The notes beneath the pieces were generated by a model. That model worked only from the letters and a program-made list of their open reading frames with translations, was not told the origin of the DNA and did not search any database. Source: Azolla pinnata (lineage: Eukaryota; Streptophyta; Polypodiopsida; Salviniales; Salviniaceae). Taken from it: a stretch of 39,301 bases of DNA. The stretch lies in NCBI GenBank assembly GCA_037176905.1, contig JBBBWG010032553.1:2652-41952 (forward strand), in the 5' to 3' direction. Shown piece by piece: positions 20,983 to 35,200 of the stretch. The translations under genes were made by a program, and so were the position numbers. Each line of letters begins with the position of its first letter. Within the stretch, counting starts at the first letter, position 1.

Positions 20983-23900
20983 TCACACACCAGCCATTGG
21001 ATCACGATATTGGAAGTCCCAGTTGCTTGACATATTGCTTGCCCTAATTGCCTCCAATATTGTTTCTTGATCGCTATTCATATCGACATGAGTGACGCCA
21101 TTCACCATTTCATCACAAAGAGAACCACATATTTTCAATCTTTGCGTATCACCACATTTTGCTGAACCTGAATCACATGGAAACACACAATTGCTCTTTT
21201 GATCACTTGACCACCTCATCAAACTCATTAGAAAATCGATAGCATAGAGTGTCTCCTGCTTCTTCAAAACACAAGACAAGAAAACGGTTTTGATGATATA
21301 TTGTTCTTTTTAGAAAAGAGCCCAAATAAATCCATGTCACGACCTTTCTTGTCCAAAACTTCATCTCTTCTTGGCAGCGGCAGAGTCCTCAAGTCAGATT
21401 TAGGTGCATAACGGTTCCTTGCAGATGATGACGGCTTAAATCTCTCCTTCTGACAGGGGGCACCAATGGCTACATTAAGTTTGGCCTTCAGAAGTCGAGC
21501 AACCTCATCAGCAGCTGAAGGCTGTATAGAGGTCATATTCCTAGAGTTTACATCAGCACAGTCCATTTGACGTAAATGTGAGCGCTTTGCATTCTTCTTC
21601 TGGATATGGTCAAAGGAAGGAGCAGGTCTCGCAGAAGGACTATCTTTGGAAACGGCAAACCGGCATGATTTACCCCATGACTTCCTTGCGCTGTTCACGG
21701 TTATGGCTAAGCTCGGGGAAGATGCACCTTTCCGGTGAAAGGTACCTGGCTTCCTCAAGCCTTGAGGTTTTGGAATCAAAAGTTTTCCTTTGCTAACAGG
21801 TGTAGATCCTGATTTGCTTGTTGTGTTTCGGTCATTGCCGATAACTGCATCAAGATCACATTCCTGCCATAACAAAATCTTATCAATGATAATATAATGA
21901 CTGAAACAAAGTAGTCTAATAAGAAAATGATCAAGTATTAGTTTGTGGATCGACCTTTAGAGAATGTACTCTGCCAGAGCATGAAATCTTCTTTGATGTC
22001 TTGAAAACTTGAGCATCCATTTCCTCTTTCTCCTTCGCTAATGTTTCCACCATGCTCTTAAGCTTTGCTTCCCGTTCAACATTTTTAGAATCTCTTCTTT
22101 CCATTAGCTTTGCATGTCGAACACTTCTATAATGCTCATATAGCCTGCCACTCTGCAAACTAGAATCATTATCATCCACAACTGTCTGGCTGTCAATAAT
22201 AGACATGAGTGTTTGTATATGCTGATCCATGGAACCAACCCATGAGCTGCTGGAATTTCCGTCTGTGGGAGAATGAAAAAAATCATTCATGTGAAAGGAG
22301 GGTCTTGAAGAAATTTGGTCCTGGCTTACTGTTTCCATGCTTCCATGCCCATCTATTCCCTTGTTCACATCCAGACATTTGACACCATGAGAGACACTGT
22401 TAGCAGGATTGTGAGCAACAGTACATCCATAGGCCAATTTTATGCTTGACATAAGTTTTGCCAACAGCTTATTTTCAGCAAGATCCCTTGATATTGAGCT
22501 GAGACTGTTTTCGACCTTTACTCTAAACTGATCTCGTGGATCACAATCAGTGACACCAGACACCATTTTTAGAGATTCGGCAGCCCCAATGGTAGAGCTC
22601 GTACACGATTCCTCAACAGTCCCTACACTTTCATAGCCAAAAAGTCCTGATTTTGTGCTGGTCAAACTTCCAAGAGACGTCAGCATATCTGATGAGTATG
22701 AGCTTTCCATGTCAATCTCTATTGTGCTAGACAAAGAAATGCCTGAATCTGTTTCCAATGACTGAGTAACATTTGTTGATCCTAAGTGCATTCTTTTGTA
22801 TATGCCCAGGAAGTCACAACAAGCTTCACTGTGTGTATTCAAATAATACTTCATCAGATCATACACCCTTGTATATTGATGAGTAACTTGCAGACATAGT
22901 CTCGATTACAAATTTTGGGAGTAAATACCGGAGGCGATGAGCTCCAAAGTAATAGGAGAAAGCTATAAGATCAGCCATATTTGGCCCACTAAACCCAGCT
23001 GCTGCTGCACGAGTGAAGGCCATTTGAAGTTCTTGTTGCATGGAGATCAATCGTGCGTCCATTGCATTTAGTAACGCAACCCTAGGAATGTGATGTAAGA
23101 TTGTAACTCCAAGACAAATAGATCTACATATTGAATAAATCAATGGCTCTCATGCAGCTCATTAGCTACAAGACTGAATATCTTTACAATACTGATTTCA
23201 TGTTATATAGAGAGAAAAGTTCAATGAGCTAAAATTAAAATTACTAAAAAGCTAGAATGGTGCTGAGCAATCCTATCATACTAGCTATGTAATGCATGGA
23301 TATGAAGAAACACTCACTTGGAATTCTCTGCATCCAGATCAACTCCATCATAACGGTAACTCGAACACTGAAACAATGCCATCCACTTCTATACGTCAAA
23401 CAGATCGGGCAGACATGCAACCCTTTAAAAATAAATGAGAGGTATTACCACACTGGGGCTTCCATCTCTTTCCAGTACAGCAGAATCAGCATTGTAAACT
23501 GTCAACGAGAAATGTATTCTTGTGTTAAAAGAAGTAAACAAGGAAGAACTAGCGTGTCCAGTAAATTTATATCTTTTCTATTCTTCTTTGCAAAAAACTA
23601 TGTTTACAAGAAGCATGACCAGGATCACCTCCATGCTTACAAATATGATTATATAGTTTATTACAGAAACTTAAGAGAAACCTTACTAAGAGTGTGCAAA
23701 AACATGAAACATCACTAGTCATGCAACGAGAGTCTTCTTTGGATTAAACAAGATCTTACATTTCCTTGGAAAGGGAGTGTTGCTAGGCATAGAAGAACTC
23801 TTTCCCTGAAGAAAATGCAGATGCTTTCATAAATGTCAAGTGTGTTTAAATAGATGTACAGATGAAGGTAGATACATAAGTGTAATATTAAGATCTGTCC

Positions 23901-25095
23901 AAGACCAAGCTGGACCTGGGCATAATTCTTCACTTGAGTCGTCCATGCTTGCCTCAACAGTGTCATTTCATCATCAATAGACTTGACACTCTCAAGAATT
24001 TCAGGTGTACTAACAAATCGCACAAACCTGTTAAGATTTGTATCAGAGACCCAACGCTTGCAATGCATAATAAAAAAAAACTCAAACACACCAAACACAT
24101 AACCCAATCTAAGAGTAGAAGTAGAAGTGACCTCTCAAGAGTTCCTTTGGTGAACCAAGATTTTCCATGGGCATCCTTGACCACATTGCAATATTCAAGT
24201 CTGACTGACTTACATCCTCCGGAAACTTGATCTTCTACTGCTTGTAAGTGTGTGAGGAATGGTTTCAAGAAACCAGATGCCAGCTTCTCTACAACCCCAT
24301 TTGATGAAACTACCAGGTCACACCTGCTAGGCATGTAATCATGTAAGTAAGTACACATAGAATTATCTCTCTTTTATTGCTGTCATTAATCCTTCCATCC
24401 ATCCTGACCAATTTCTTTAGTATCTCTTCGAAATCAATGTAATGTATGCCTAGAAGAAACATTTCAAGCGTTTCCATGTCACGTTATTGCACCTCCCAAC
24501 CCAACCCATTTCAACTTCAGAACACTTGAAAAATTGAAGATCATCACATACTACATGATGCAAAATTCCTGCATTCACCCGAATCAACTTCTTCAAAATT
24601 GAATGACATAAACATTATACATCACGTTTCCATATTACATTATAGTATGCATCTCCAATCCCAACCAAAAGTATCATTGATTAATAATGAGCATGATCCC
24701 AGAAATGTTCGCTGCACACCACATTGAAGTGATGTTGCATTGTACAGGGAAAATGTTTGTTTTGTGCAGATCCACATATACCATTCTCTTTCTTTCTACC
24801 GCCCTCTCCAAAACGAGGCCTTTATATTTGTCTCAGGAAATCAAACACAAACAATGAAGCTTTTAGATTTGTCTCACAAAAGCAAACACAAAAAATGAAG
24901 ATTTTACATTTGGCTCAGGAAATCAAGCACAAAAATGAAGCTTTAGATTTGCCTCAGGAAAGCAAACACAAAAAATGAAGCTGTTAGATCCCTCTCTCTG
25001 TCTTCAAACAGTCATAAATTCATATATTCATACCTCATACGGGATGGATTGACTTGAAACTCTGCATATTCCAGGACAGCATCTCCCTTCATCAT
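20983..25095 (-). CDS. COP1-interacting protein 7 (CIP7)-like protein
   Basis: Ten exons, minus strand: 25095-25034, 24323-24132, 24027-23916, 23805-23760, 23498-23449, 23367-23318, 23081-22929, 22867-21955, 21863-21344, 21167-20983; in frame for 760 aa. Arabidopsis CIP7 binds the E3 ligase COP1 and promotes light-regulated gene expression. Family hallmarks in order: [57 protein letters not shown] near residue 190, and a charged coiled coil around 468-510 (MERRDSKNVEREAKLKSMVE) matching the family's C-terminal helix. It is shorter than Arabidopsis CIP7 as I remember it (about 1060 aa). Intron 7 (22868-22928) is only 61 nt. Two ATGs in tandem start the frame; the first was used. If intron 9 is retained the frame ends at 21264 with a different C-terminus. 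The junction 21344/21167 is inferred from phase and AG|GT. Confidence 0.85.
24820..24980. repeat. 40-41 bp tandem repeat in CIP7-like intron 1, 4 copies
   Basis: Four head-to-tail copies of a unit reading CTTTTAGATTTGTCTCAGG, then AAAGCAAACACAAAAAATGA and AG. They are well conserved, so the amplification is probably recent. Confidence 0.9.
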
Positions 25096-25135
25096 AAGGA
25101 ATTAAGAGGCAGAGAAAGAAGAGCCTACTGGATGT

Positions 25136-25352
25136 ACTTCTCCCCCTCTTCCTTCCTGCTCTTCCTTATTCCTCTTCTTCTTATTCTCCTTCCCCTCCTC
25201 CGCCCCTTCTTTTCCCCCTCTTCCTCCTCCTCCTCCTGCTCCTCCTCCTCCTCCTCCTCCTTCTTCTTCTTGGTGATTCGTGAATGATGGACGAAGATGG
25301 TGAGGACGTGAAGGAGATCGTCATACCTGTATCTCTAGCTCACAGGCTGGAG

Positions 25353-25391
<39 letters not shown>
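25136..25391 (-). repeat. Purine-rich leader: AGG/GAA tract and GA microsatellite
   Basis: Read in the sense of the CIP7-like gene, a GA dinucleotide run (25354-25391) is followed by an AGG/GAA-rich tract. Both lie just upstream of the start codon at 25095, in the likely 5' leader or core promoter. A possible leader-intron donor, ACAG|GTATGA, occurs at 25327/25326. Confidence 0.6.
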
Positions 25392-25392
<1 letters not shown>

Positions 25393-26200
25393 GGATTCAA
25401 AGGCTATGAAGCAAGGTCTCCCCATTATCCGTTTTTAACCCCAGTCAAACAGATTTTAACGGATTTAACCAATTCATGAAGGAGGGAATCAGAGTGATGT
25501 GCCCAGTTATGACCTAGCCAGCATAACTACAATTCACTTGCCCTGATCATTTGACTGCAAAAACAAAGAACAAGAGAGCAAAAACAAATAAGTTTGGTTG
25601 AGTGCCGGTTAACACATCCATCAAAATCGATGCTTCAAAGATGATTGCTCTGCTCTTGATTCAAGGTTTGACTAACGAGCTATGAAGCTCTTTCCCAATG
25701 CAATGCTTTTGAATCTTGGCAGAAAATTGAAGCTATATGGATTCTTTAAATTCTGAAGAATATATAGGACGATCACATTACAAATACCGTCTCGATTAGA
25801 CCATCGCATTCCATATTATATTCCTAATAGGACCAACAAAAGCTCCAATGGACAACAAAATGCAGTTTGAGCTGCAAGCCCAGAGACCATCTTACACTTC
25901 TGGTTAAAGCATCACAAGTTTACTTCCCAGTTGCTTCAATAATGACGAAGCAGTTCAAAATAGAGATTCCCCATACAAAGAGCACCTTGATCTTTGATGA
26001 GCATAAAACCAAAGTGATTCCGAAAAATTATCTTAGAAGTTAGAACACAAATGTTCTCCACAACACCATAAATCACCTCAACACCAATGTGTATAGGAAC
26101 CACCGACCATTCATTGACTGAATATCTCCTTACAAAAATAATACAAAGTCATTTATGACTTGAGAGTGTCAATTTTGTACACGTGTATAGTTCCACAACT
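25392..26200. other. Spacer between CIP7-like promoter and FANCM stop
   Basis: No gene seen. It must contain the CIP7-like promoter and the FANCM 3' untranslated region. AT-rich, no strong repeats. Confidence 0.55.
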
Positions 26201-29200
26201 CTAAGAATCAAATCCAAGGTTAAAAGATGGTAGAAACTCCAGATCTACATCCTTCGCTGGCAGCTCATGATCATCTTCAGCATATGCTGCTTCTACTTCC
26301 TTACCTTGCACTTGTCCCTGTTCTACGTAGGCCCGTGACATCTGCACCGCCTCAACTTCCAATGCATCCAAATCAATCCCATAAAATGGGTCATCATCAT
26401 CCAATTCTTTGCCTATATTTCCAATGTCTCTAGCAGCCCATATGTCTTGTTGCTGAAAACTTAACTTCCTCTTTCTTTCTTGTATCTTAGTAGTCGACGC
26501 ATGTATGTTTGCTGCATTTTTGTAGATACTTGTAGCACTTTCCAGATTCGCATCCAAATCAATCATACTTCGTGGTGTGCTTGCACCTATGGCTGATTGA
26601 GCCAAATTGGTAGCTGGTGTAGTTCTTTGTACCTGTCCTTCCCTTGCTAAAGAGCTCTGAAATCTACTGTCACTACAACTGGACTTGAGGCTAGCAGCGG
26701 AGATAGGTGTTGTATTTTGTTCCCATCTCACTGAAGGAGAAATAAATTCTCCAGCTATCGAAGAAGGCGTCAACAAAGACTTCCTGAAATGTTAACCAAA
26801 ACAGCAAATGAATATGTATTTCCAAGCCATATAATCTTATTATTGGTATTTTTACATGAATCGTACAGAATACATAAATTTCATTCTTCCTTGTTGATAA
26901 GCTTTTTTTCATTCACTGTGGGAACTATATTTCTTCTTATGAAATTTCAATCCAACCTTAGACAATTATCTGAATTAAATAGAAGTTGTCTATCATCTAT
27001 ATTACACAGTGCCTAGTAGTTAACCTATCTGAACTTTTTAATTTTATAGGACAACTTTTAACATGATTCATATGAGACCTGTAAACTGCCATCATATCAA
27101 TAGGTTCATAACCCCCTGATGTGGATACTGTAGCTTCAACGTCATCATCTATAAAATCTTGCAATGACCCAAGCTCATCTTCCTCATCATCTTCATCTGC
27201 AGACACATTACCGTCAGAGGAGACCCTAGATCATCACAAAAACCTCAGTTACATACCATTCAGCTGAAGAAAGTTTGGATGAAAGAATAAAAGAACAAAC
27301 AGTAAAGGTGTTTACTCTGCTTCCTCATCAATTAGTTTTGCAGTTTCGAACTTCAGCCTTTGTTTCCCTGATCGCTTATCAGGTTGTCCGGACGTGTGTG
27401 GGGATTTTTTGTTCCCATCTTTTACCTTCCGAAGGCGTCTAAATTTCTTAGGTTTCTGAACTGTCGACGAGGCATCAAGAGGCTTCATCCAAGAGGATGA
27501 TTCATTGTTCAAACTACCAGTACCCACAGATTGATGAATAGTAGGAGTTTCAGGTATAGTTGGTTTTAACCCATTGGGATCATTACCCAAGACTTCAGCT
27601 GAGATGTCCCCATCCACATCTATAAAGTTCACTGCGGACAGTCTCTTGCTTATATCCGTATCATTATTTCTGTCTTGGGATTCCTTCTCAGGAACAACAC
27701 TGCATCTATCAGTGTTTAGAACTGCATCATTTACGATAAAACATGTCGCTTCAACTACAGGCAAAGAAATTGAAGGCACATCCAGACCAGGTGATGATGG
27801 AACAATACCCTGATCTGCCAAACTGCATAATCGTGGGCTATAATAATTTATATCCTCAAAATTTACATGTTGAATGGTTTTTTGGGTCCTTGTTCGAATC
27901 TTTTCTTCGGGGGTGGATGCCACAACACATCCTGGAGAGATTGGAGGAAATTTCTCTTTTTTTTCTGGCGACATTCTATATCTTGGTAGATTACCAGTAT
28001 CAGTCTCAGTTATACCAGTTACTTTATTTGCCTCAATGGATGGTGTTAATATTGCTGTGGCCAAACAGTTATTACATTTTCTGTAACATTTCAAAATTCC
28101 CTCAAGTGGAAGCTTGGGAGGTGATGCAATCTGAACATAACCTCCAGGACCAACTGATACAATCTCTTCAAAGAACGTGCACTGTTTAGAACTCGGGGTC
28201 AGCACAAGCTTCGGCAAATGAGGGTCATATCCAGTTGCAGAAGGCAGGTTTGGACTGTTCACATTGTAATTAGAAGGCATATTTTCTTGTGGTTTGTTGG
28301 TGATATTATCCTCAACTGGATCAAGTTGATTTCCTACAACTGGAATTTTATCCTCCATGCCCATCTGGAAGGTTGAGTTGAGAGCAGCAGATGCAGAATG
28401 CTGCTCATTACTTGCTGGTGAAGAGTGAAAATCATGCTGCATTCCATGTGAAAGATGTTTTGTGTTTGTGATACTTTCAGGAGATACTCGAACTGGATGG
28501 TCGGCAGTTATATTTTCTGGTTCGACATCAAATTGATCATCAGCAAATTGAACACTATTTTCTACATCAACCTGGAATTCAGACTCCAGCTCAGTAGACA
28601 CAGAAGGCCCTGCATCTATCTCAAGATTAGAGCATGCCCCTGAAGAGGAACCTACCTTTCCTGTTTTACATTACAATCTTCTATTAGAAATCCAGACAAA
28701 CAGGTTGCCAACCATATACCATGTCAAGCATGTAGTTCTAATGCCCTTATCAGAACAGAAAAACTAATAAATTACCTTCTCTAAGGGAAGCATCCTCTGT
28801 ATGCTCAGTTCCTAGTGAGGTAGGAAACTGCAAAGAAGGATAAACTTCCTTGAAAAAATACTTCAAAACCAGTAAAAATATCATTTAAAATAAAGATCAA
28901 TACCCGAGAATGATAATTTCTTCTCTCTTTGTGATCATGCAGTGACTGCAAAGTATCGATAAGCATCGAAATTGTTCTTTGTGAATGCTTTATATTGTGC
29001 ACCTTGGTGGGAACAAGCTGGCAATGTGGGAACGCAATCAATGATGGCTTCCAGAGGGAACTTGCAGGCTGGTGTGGTTCAATGTATCGCCTCAATGTAA
29101 GGGTTTCCTCTACAGTCAGTTCTGCAGAACCTGAATTCAATGTTTGTGTCTCTAATTTTTGTTTGTTCTTCACACGAGGTACAAATTTTACTATTGATAA

Positions 29201-32200
29201 CTCAATCAGCTCAGCTTCCGGCTTTATGGAATGTGGAACCTGCAGCATTTAAGAGGTTTGAGATGAATGCAAATACATGCCATTTGTTTGCAATAAACCA
29301 GTTACCATGATGATTGACGAGATAATCGAGTTAAAAAACTGTTATGAAAGCATAAATGAAATAAGGTTGGGACTCACTCAATTAATTTCTCTGCTAGCAA
29401 GACTCAGATAATTATCGTGCCTGCCTTTGGCTGTTTAACAACATAATTAGCTTATTCAACTATTGAATTCTAATAGACTTCATTCTATAGCCCAAAGTCT
29501 CCATTTTTCTCCAATAATAATAGGTATGTCAGCATGTAGCTATAGGATTAAAAGTTGGGGCTGAAAACTACTGCTCCCGGGGATGCAGTGAGCACCATAG
29601 ATACGTGAAGAATCTCACTGATCCATCCCAACAAAGTTGCAGTAAATATAAGCACATAGGTGAAGAATCTCACATATCCATGATCCATTCAAACAAAAAG
29701 CAGGCTGTCTGCCACCCTATTTACCAATGTGCTCAATGCTAGGCCAGGAATAAATGTTAAAATTTGCATTCAGATTTAGGCGAACTTTAAACTCCTGTGG
29801 AGAGAAAATCAACAATGGTTGAAGAATGTCATTCTGGTTGTGTGTTGACTGAAATGATGAATACTATGTTTGGCCAAACGAATAGTCATCAAAGATGCCT
29901 ACAGGACCTGCTTCGGATATAATGCTTCCTCATATATGAGAATTATCACAAAAGTATCATAATAGAAATTTTAGTTAAAAGCAAGAACTGAAATCTGAAG
30001 ATTGTTTGCCAATCATACCATACGAGGACTTGGATGAAAGTTGAAACTATTTATGCCACCATTATGCATGTGCTTTCCAATAGCTTTGCTTTTCGCCTGC
30101 TTTTTCAAATAGCCTTGAACTTCTGCCCCTTCACTTGCTAAGACTAGTAGAATTTTGGTTAAAGTATTCCAAAAGGGAAGGAGAATATTTTGAATATACA
30201 TCAGAAAAAATATGTATTACGCTTATAAAGGATATTCACTCTTCCATCACGTTTCCTTCCAGTCCTTCCCATCCTTTGTATCATCCTAAGTGGTGAGATA
30301 TTTGCATCAAAACAGATGACAAGATCCACCTCCATTATGTCCAAACCTTCTTCTGCAATGGAGGTCGCAACAATTGTATTAAAGCCACCCATCCGGAATT
30401 TCTGTAGTATGTCAAACACAACAAATAATACCCGCTTAGATGAACTGCAGTGAATCAGGAGTTGAATCATATAGCAATTTTATAACCTGCAACACTGCTT
30501 GTTGCACCTTTTGGCTTTGACCCTTAGAGTTTTTACCTGTCAGTTTGGCACATTAAAACTCATAACTTTCTTGTAAGGAAACATGTTATGGGAGACAACA
30601 CTCTCAAATAAACAAGTAACTGTACAGAAGGGATGCAATAAAAACATGTATAAACCTTAAAAACCCAATACCTGAACTTTGACCAATAAAATCCATCGCC
30701 TTTACTGTATTTCCAAGAATATTTAGTGTTTCCAATATATCCCTAGGAAATTTTGAAGAATTGACACAATCATGCGTGTAACAGTAGATTTATCAAATGT
30801 TGAGAAAAATTATAATATATTAAAGGGAACCTTCATGGCCTTACTTCACGCTTTCTCGAAAATTTGTGAAGATGATTACCCTTGATTTCATGGGGTCATT
30901 CAAAGCTGCAACCATATTCAGGATACAGAGATTAAGACGAAACTAAGAACATCTTAAATTACCTAAAAGTGGGGGTCAGTCTTACCAAAGTTCCACTTAG
31001 AATCTTTTGGTTAAATGACAGAATGCCCAATTACATGCTGCACCACTCTCTGTAATGTTATATGCATGCAAAAATGCATACTTGATGCCACGAAGAGATG
31101 AAAGACAAACGGCTTGCTTTGTAACAAGTGTCAAAAATGCTACTTCGCCGAAATCACAATAAATAAATGGTCATGATTCCACCATGTCTGGATGAGACTT
31201 GCTTGGGAAAACGTTAAAGAGTAAGCCTTGAGTACTTAGCATTTTGAAACGATCATCAATAGCTTAACTTGTGACTTGCCAGCTGTTTCTAGACAAAACA
31301 GCAATAGAAATCTATCTATGTTGCAGCATTCTAGGTGTTCATTAGTATTTGAAACTGACATGCCCATAGATGGTGTAGATCTACTTGGAGGGATTTATCT
31401 CAGTCAAAAATAAGAGCAGCTCTGCGCAAATAATCTTCTCAACTCTTTGTATTAATTACAAACATAAAAAACTGAGAAAACATACTGATAAGCTCCCTCA
31501 CTAAATCATGTAAGAGAACTTACTAAAATGCTCCCTCAATAAATCCTGTAACTTCATCAGCTTTGGGCTTGAAGCACCATTCCGCACATGTTTCTCCATG
31601 ACTAACTTAATGTGATGCAAGACCTCATTTCTTCCCATCATTCTCGAGAAAGGCCTGGAAGGTAGACTCATTAATAGCAATAAAATAAGTTGAAGTTTCA
31701 AACCTTCTGATAAGAACATTCAGGAATATACCCTGATTCCAGCTTTTGTTTCAGCATCTCATAAGCTGGTCTGATTCCATGGCTAAAAAGCAGCTTAAAT
31801 GTATGATACAAAGTAATTGTAGCTCCAAAGCATGCTTCAACCTCAGGAAAATGTCTTGGATCCAATCCAGGTGGAGGTGCTTGTCTGAATTTATCTCGTG
31901 CAGTTAAAAACTCATAAGGAGAAAGCTGTGTTCCGGATTATCAAGAAAGAGAGGTACCCAGGATTGTTAATACACATCCTATTATGCTAAGATGGTACAC
32001 AAGATAATGCTGCCTGATTATCAAATTATATCTCACCCGTGCTGCTTCTTTGCTATAAAATACACCAAAACCGCATAGTCTGTTTACAAGTGGTTGTAAA
32101 ACTTCTAGAAAGAGATCCTTAATTTTCGCTGATTCAGAGTCCATAGGAACCTTACCCAACCAAATCAGACAGTCATGTATTACTGAATGTGGAATAAATA

Positions 32201-35200
32201 CATTTCTACAGTTACTCACAAAATCTGCATACACTGTTTGAATTATAATAAGGTATAATGCTGTGGAGATATGAAATTTACAGCTCCTAATAGAGTGACT
32301 TATGCGCGCACAGCAAAGGACTCAAAGCTATAGTTCCCAATCTTATTCTAAATCCAGGCAAATAAATCACCTCCATCCAATAAGTTGAAATCACAGAAAT
32401 GAAAAACCAATTAAAGGGATGAAATTACAAATTCTACACAATTAAAAAGGTTATTAGTGTAATCATAACCTTCAAGATCATTAATTAGACATTGTATTTT
32501 TACCAACTTTTTTCAAAGCAAGAGATAAAGGAAGCTGAGTGTACCTGGACAAGTTCTAGCTTTTTATTATGGATGTATTTTCGAACATCAGAATCATTTT
32601 CACTTCGATACTCCAGGCATGATATATGAAGATTGTCTACCACAGATTGAATAGTGTCCTGCTTTGCTTTTGAAACAAACGATGAGATCTTGTTGAGAAT
32701 ATTAATGAAGAAGTTGAGCATAAACGTGAACATTAAAACTCTATACATACATCCTGGTGTTGCAGTCAATGCAAGCAAGCGGAACCTTACTTGTGCTTCC
32801 ATCAACTATAAAATAAAAAGCACAAGAACAAGGGAATAATGAATATATGTTTTTACATGCCAGTTGAGACTTGCGTCTTTAGGTTTTTCACATAACAATT
32901 ACTTGGCATACTCGATGCTCTTGGACGATAAGTATGCACATTATATAGAGATGCATTAATCTAGATTCAGGGGTTCAGAAAATACAGAAAGAATCAAAAT
33001 ATATTACCTAACCTAACAAATTAAAGAAAAAGAACTTATGCACATAATCAAAGTATTTCACCTTTCGAACAACAACACAGTAGGAATAATTGCCCATTGC
33101 ACGATGGGCCTCGTCTACAACCAAGCAAACAACATCTTTCATTGGACATGACCCTGAATTTCCAAAAATATCTTCTATCAGTTTGATATTAAGTTAAATA
33201 AATGCACAAGTGGATGTATTGAGCGTATACAAAGGGGTTATATTTAAATGCAGAAGAGAGTGGTAAACCTGATTCTATATCCTTCTCAAACACCTGAGGT
33301 GTCACAAAAAAAACCCTCTTGACTTGCCAATTCACTGATCTATGTCCTGGATTCATTTGTCCAGTCATATCAATTGTCCACTCCTGCAATGTAAGCTCGT
33401 TAAAATATCTAAAGAAGTAATTCATATGGATATAAGTAAACTTGCAAAAACTGGAACTGAACTCAAAATTCAGGCAAAGCCCAAAATACATTTGTCACTC
33501 CAGCATTATCTAAATAGGGCATTCATTTTGTACAAGTGTATCAAGACAGAATTCAGAGAGGTCAAAGTTATGTGTATGTCATTGAAATGGTGTGTATTCA
33601 TTCATTCAGCTTGAGACTTATCTGTAAAAAATCATTTGGTCATGGCGCACATTTTCATGGAAAAACTTTAATATCATAAGTTTACCTGAGGAATGCACAC
33701 ACTATCGTGACAGGCTTCTATTTGTTGAAGTACCAGTGGACGTGAGGGTGCTGTAAACACTATCTTTCCTACACATCACCAAGCAACACAAACCGAATTG
33801 ATGATTCAATTTATGTACTATTGTTGTTAACAACATACAAAGTGATATCTGTGTGAGAATTCGTTGTGCTCATCAAAGAAACATTTGGTCAAAATGACAA
33901 TCAAGAGCATCAACTCGTATATATACATAAATTGGAACTACATTAGGCACTTCATTTCATTCTATCCCCCTGGTAGACATGGGCAACTCTAAAGCCACCA
34001 CATCAAATGGATAAAGCAAGAGAAAAAAGATGTGCCGATCCATCCTCTCGAAAACGTCAAACATTAACATTGCAAACTGAATACATCAAAAACTCCAAAT
34101 ACTTCAGGCATTTTCTTAACGCTGCTCTTCTATGTAGCGCTATGAAGCCTGTCTAGGTACCAACTTTAGAGGAGTATTTCAATGTCTGGATAATTGAGGT
34201 GGAAGGGAACGGACTTGACCATAAAGAAGATTCATTTATGTAATGTATGTCAAAATCTAGGAAATGGTTCCACTTACTATTCACTTAACTTCATGACATT
34301 CATTTACATGGCTTCTATTTAGAACGCTTGGTTTACTTGGTTCTTAGTGGCCATATCTATCTTGCGTATTCATTAACTGACAACACCACAAATCCTTCTG
34401 ATGAGACTAATATAAAACACTAACATTCCCCTGTGGTTCACAATTATTAGGTAATGAAAAATTTAGCAACCAGAGAATGGTCTCATAGAGAAACTGAGCT
34501 TAAAAATTCATGTCAATCAAAAGGTATATAGATATATCTTGTGATTATACTGCATTAACACATCAGAGTTTACAACTTCTTATAAATAGAAATTTCAGAA
34601 GACAAAACAATAACTCACAAATCACCTTTTGGAAACCACCGAAAGAAATTGAACATCACAACTGCTGCAATTAAAGTCTTCCCCAGCCCTGTTGGTAAAG
34701 AGACTAATGTATTGGAGAACAGCGCAGTTTGCACGATTGAAAATTGGTAATCTCTCATCGGCACATTAACTGTAGCCTAGGAAGAAAAATATCCAGAAAC
34801 ATATGTTAACAAAAGCAGGGATCAGAAACAAAGAAACATTCAGATGGACAGGTATATGCATATCTATAGTGCCTAAACTATAGTAGCTGCAGACACCATC
34901 TCAAACATACCACCATATTCGCAGATTCTTACTTTAAGTGTAGTTGGGAAGGATAAATTTTGTTATAGTCTGTAAAGAGCAATAACAAAATCTGTGGAAC
35001 ACAGTTTGAGTTCCATTTTCTCTTGCTAGCCTATTATCATGATGGATTGACTTACAAGATGGCTTCTTGGAATAATAATGCACCAAAGTTAGAGGTGGTA
35101 CTATTATACAACTTACACACTCACTTCAAACACATTCATAATCTATGCTTGAACACAACAACAAATTCAAGTTTCCCAACACAGAATTAATCATCATGAA

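Noticed and set aside
21264-21279. Apparent frameshift between two minus-strand frames of the CIP7-like gene
   Set aside because: A canonical phase-1 GT-AG intron (21168-21343) joins the two frames, so no mutation needs to be assumed.
25054-25287. 77-codon plus-strand frame rich in Ser, Leu and Phe
   Set aside because: It is a translation of the CT/TCC-rich leader of the CIP7-like gene on the other strand.
30144-30220. GT-AG alternative for FANCM intron 15
   Set aside because: It stays in frame but inserts NILYK-type residues absent from the family; the AT-AC sites give a gap-free match and have all three U12 signals.
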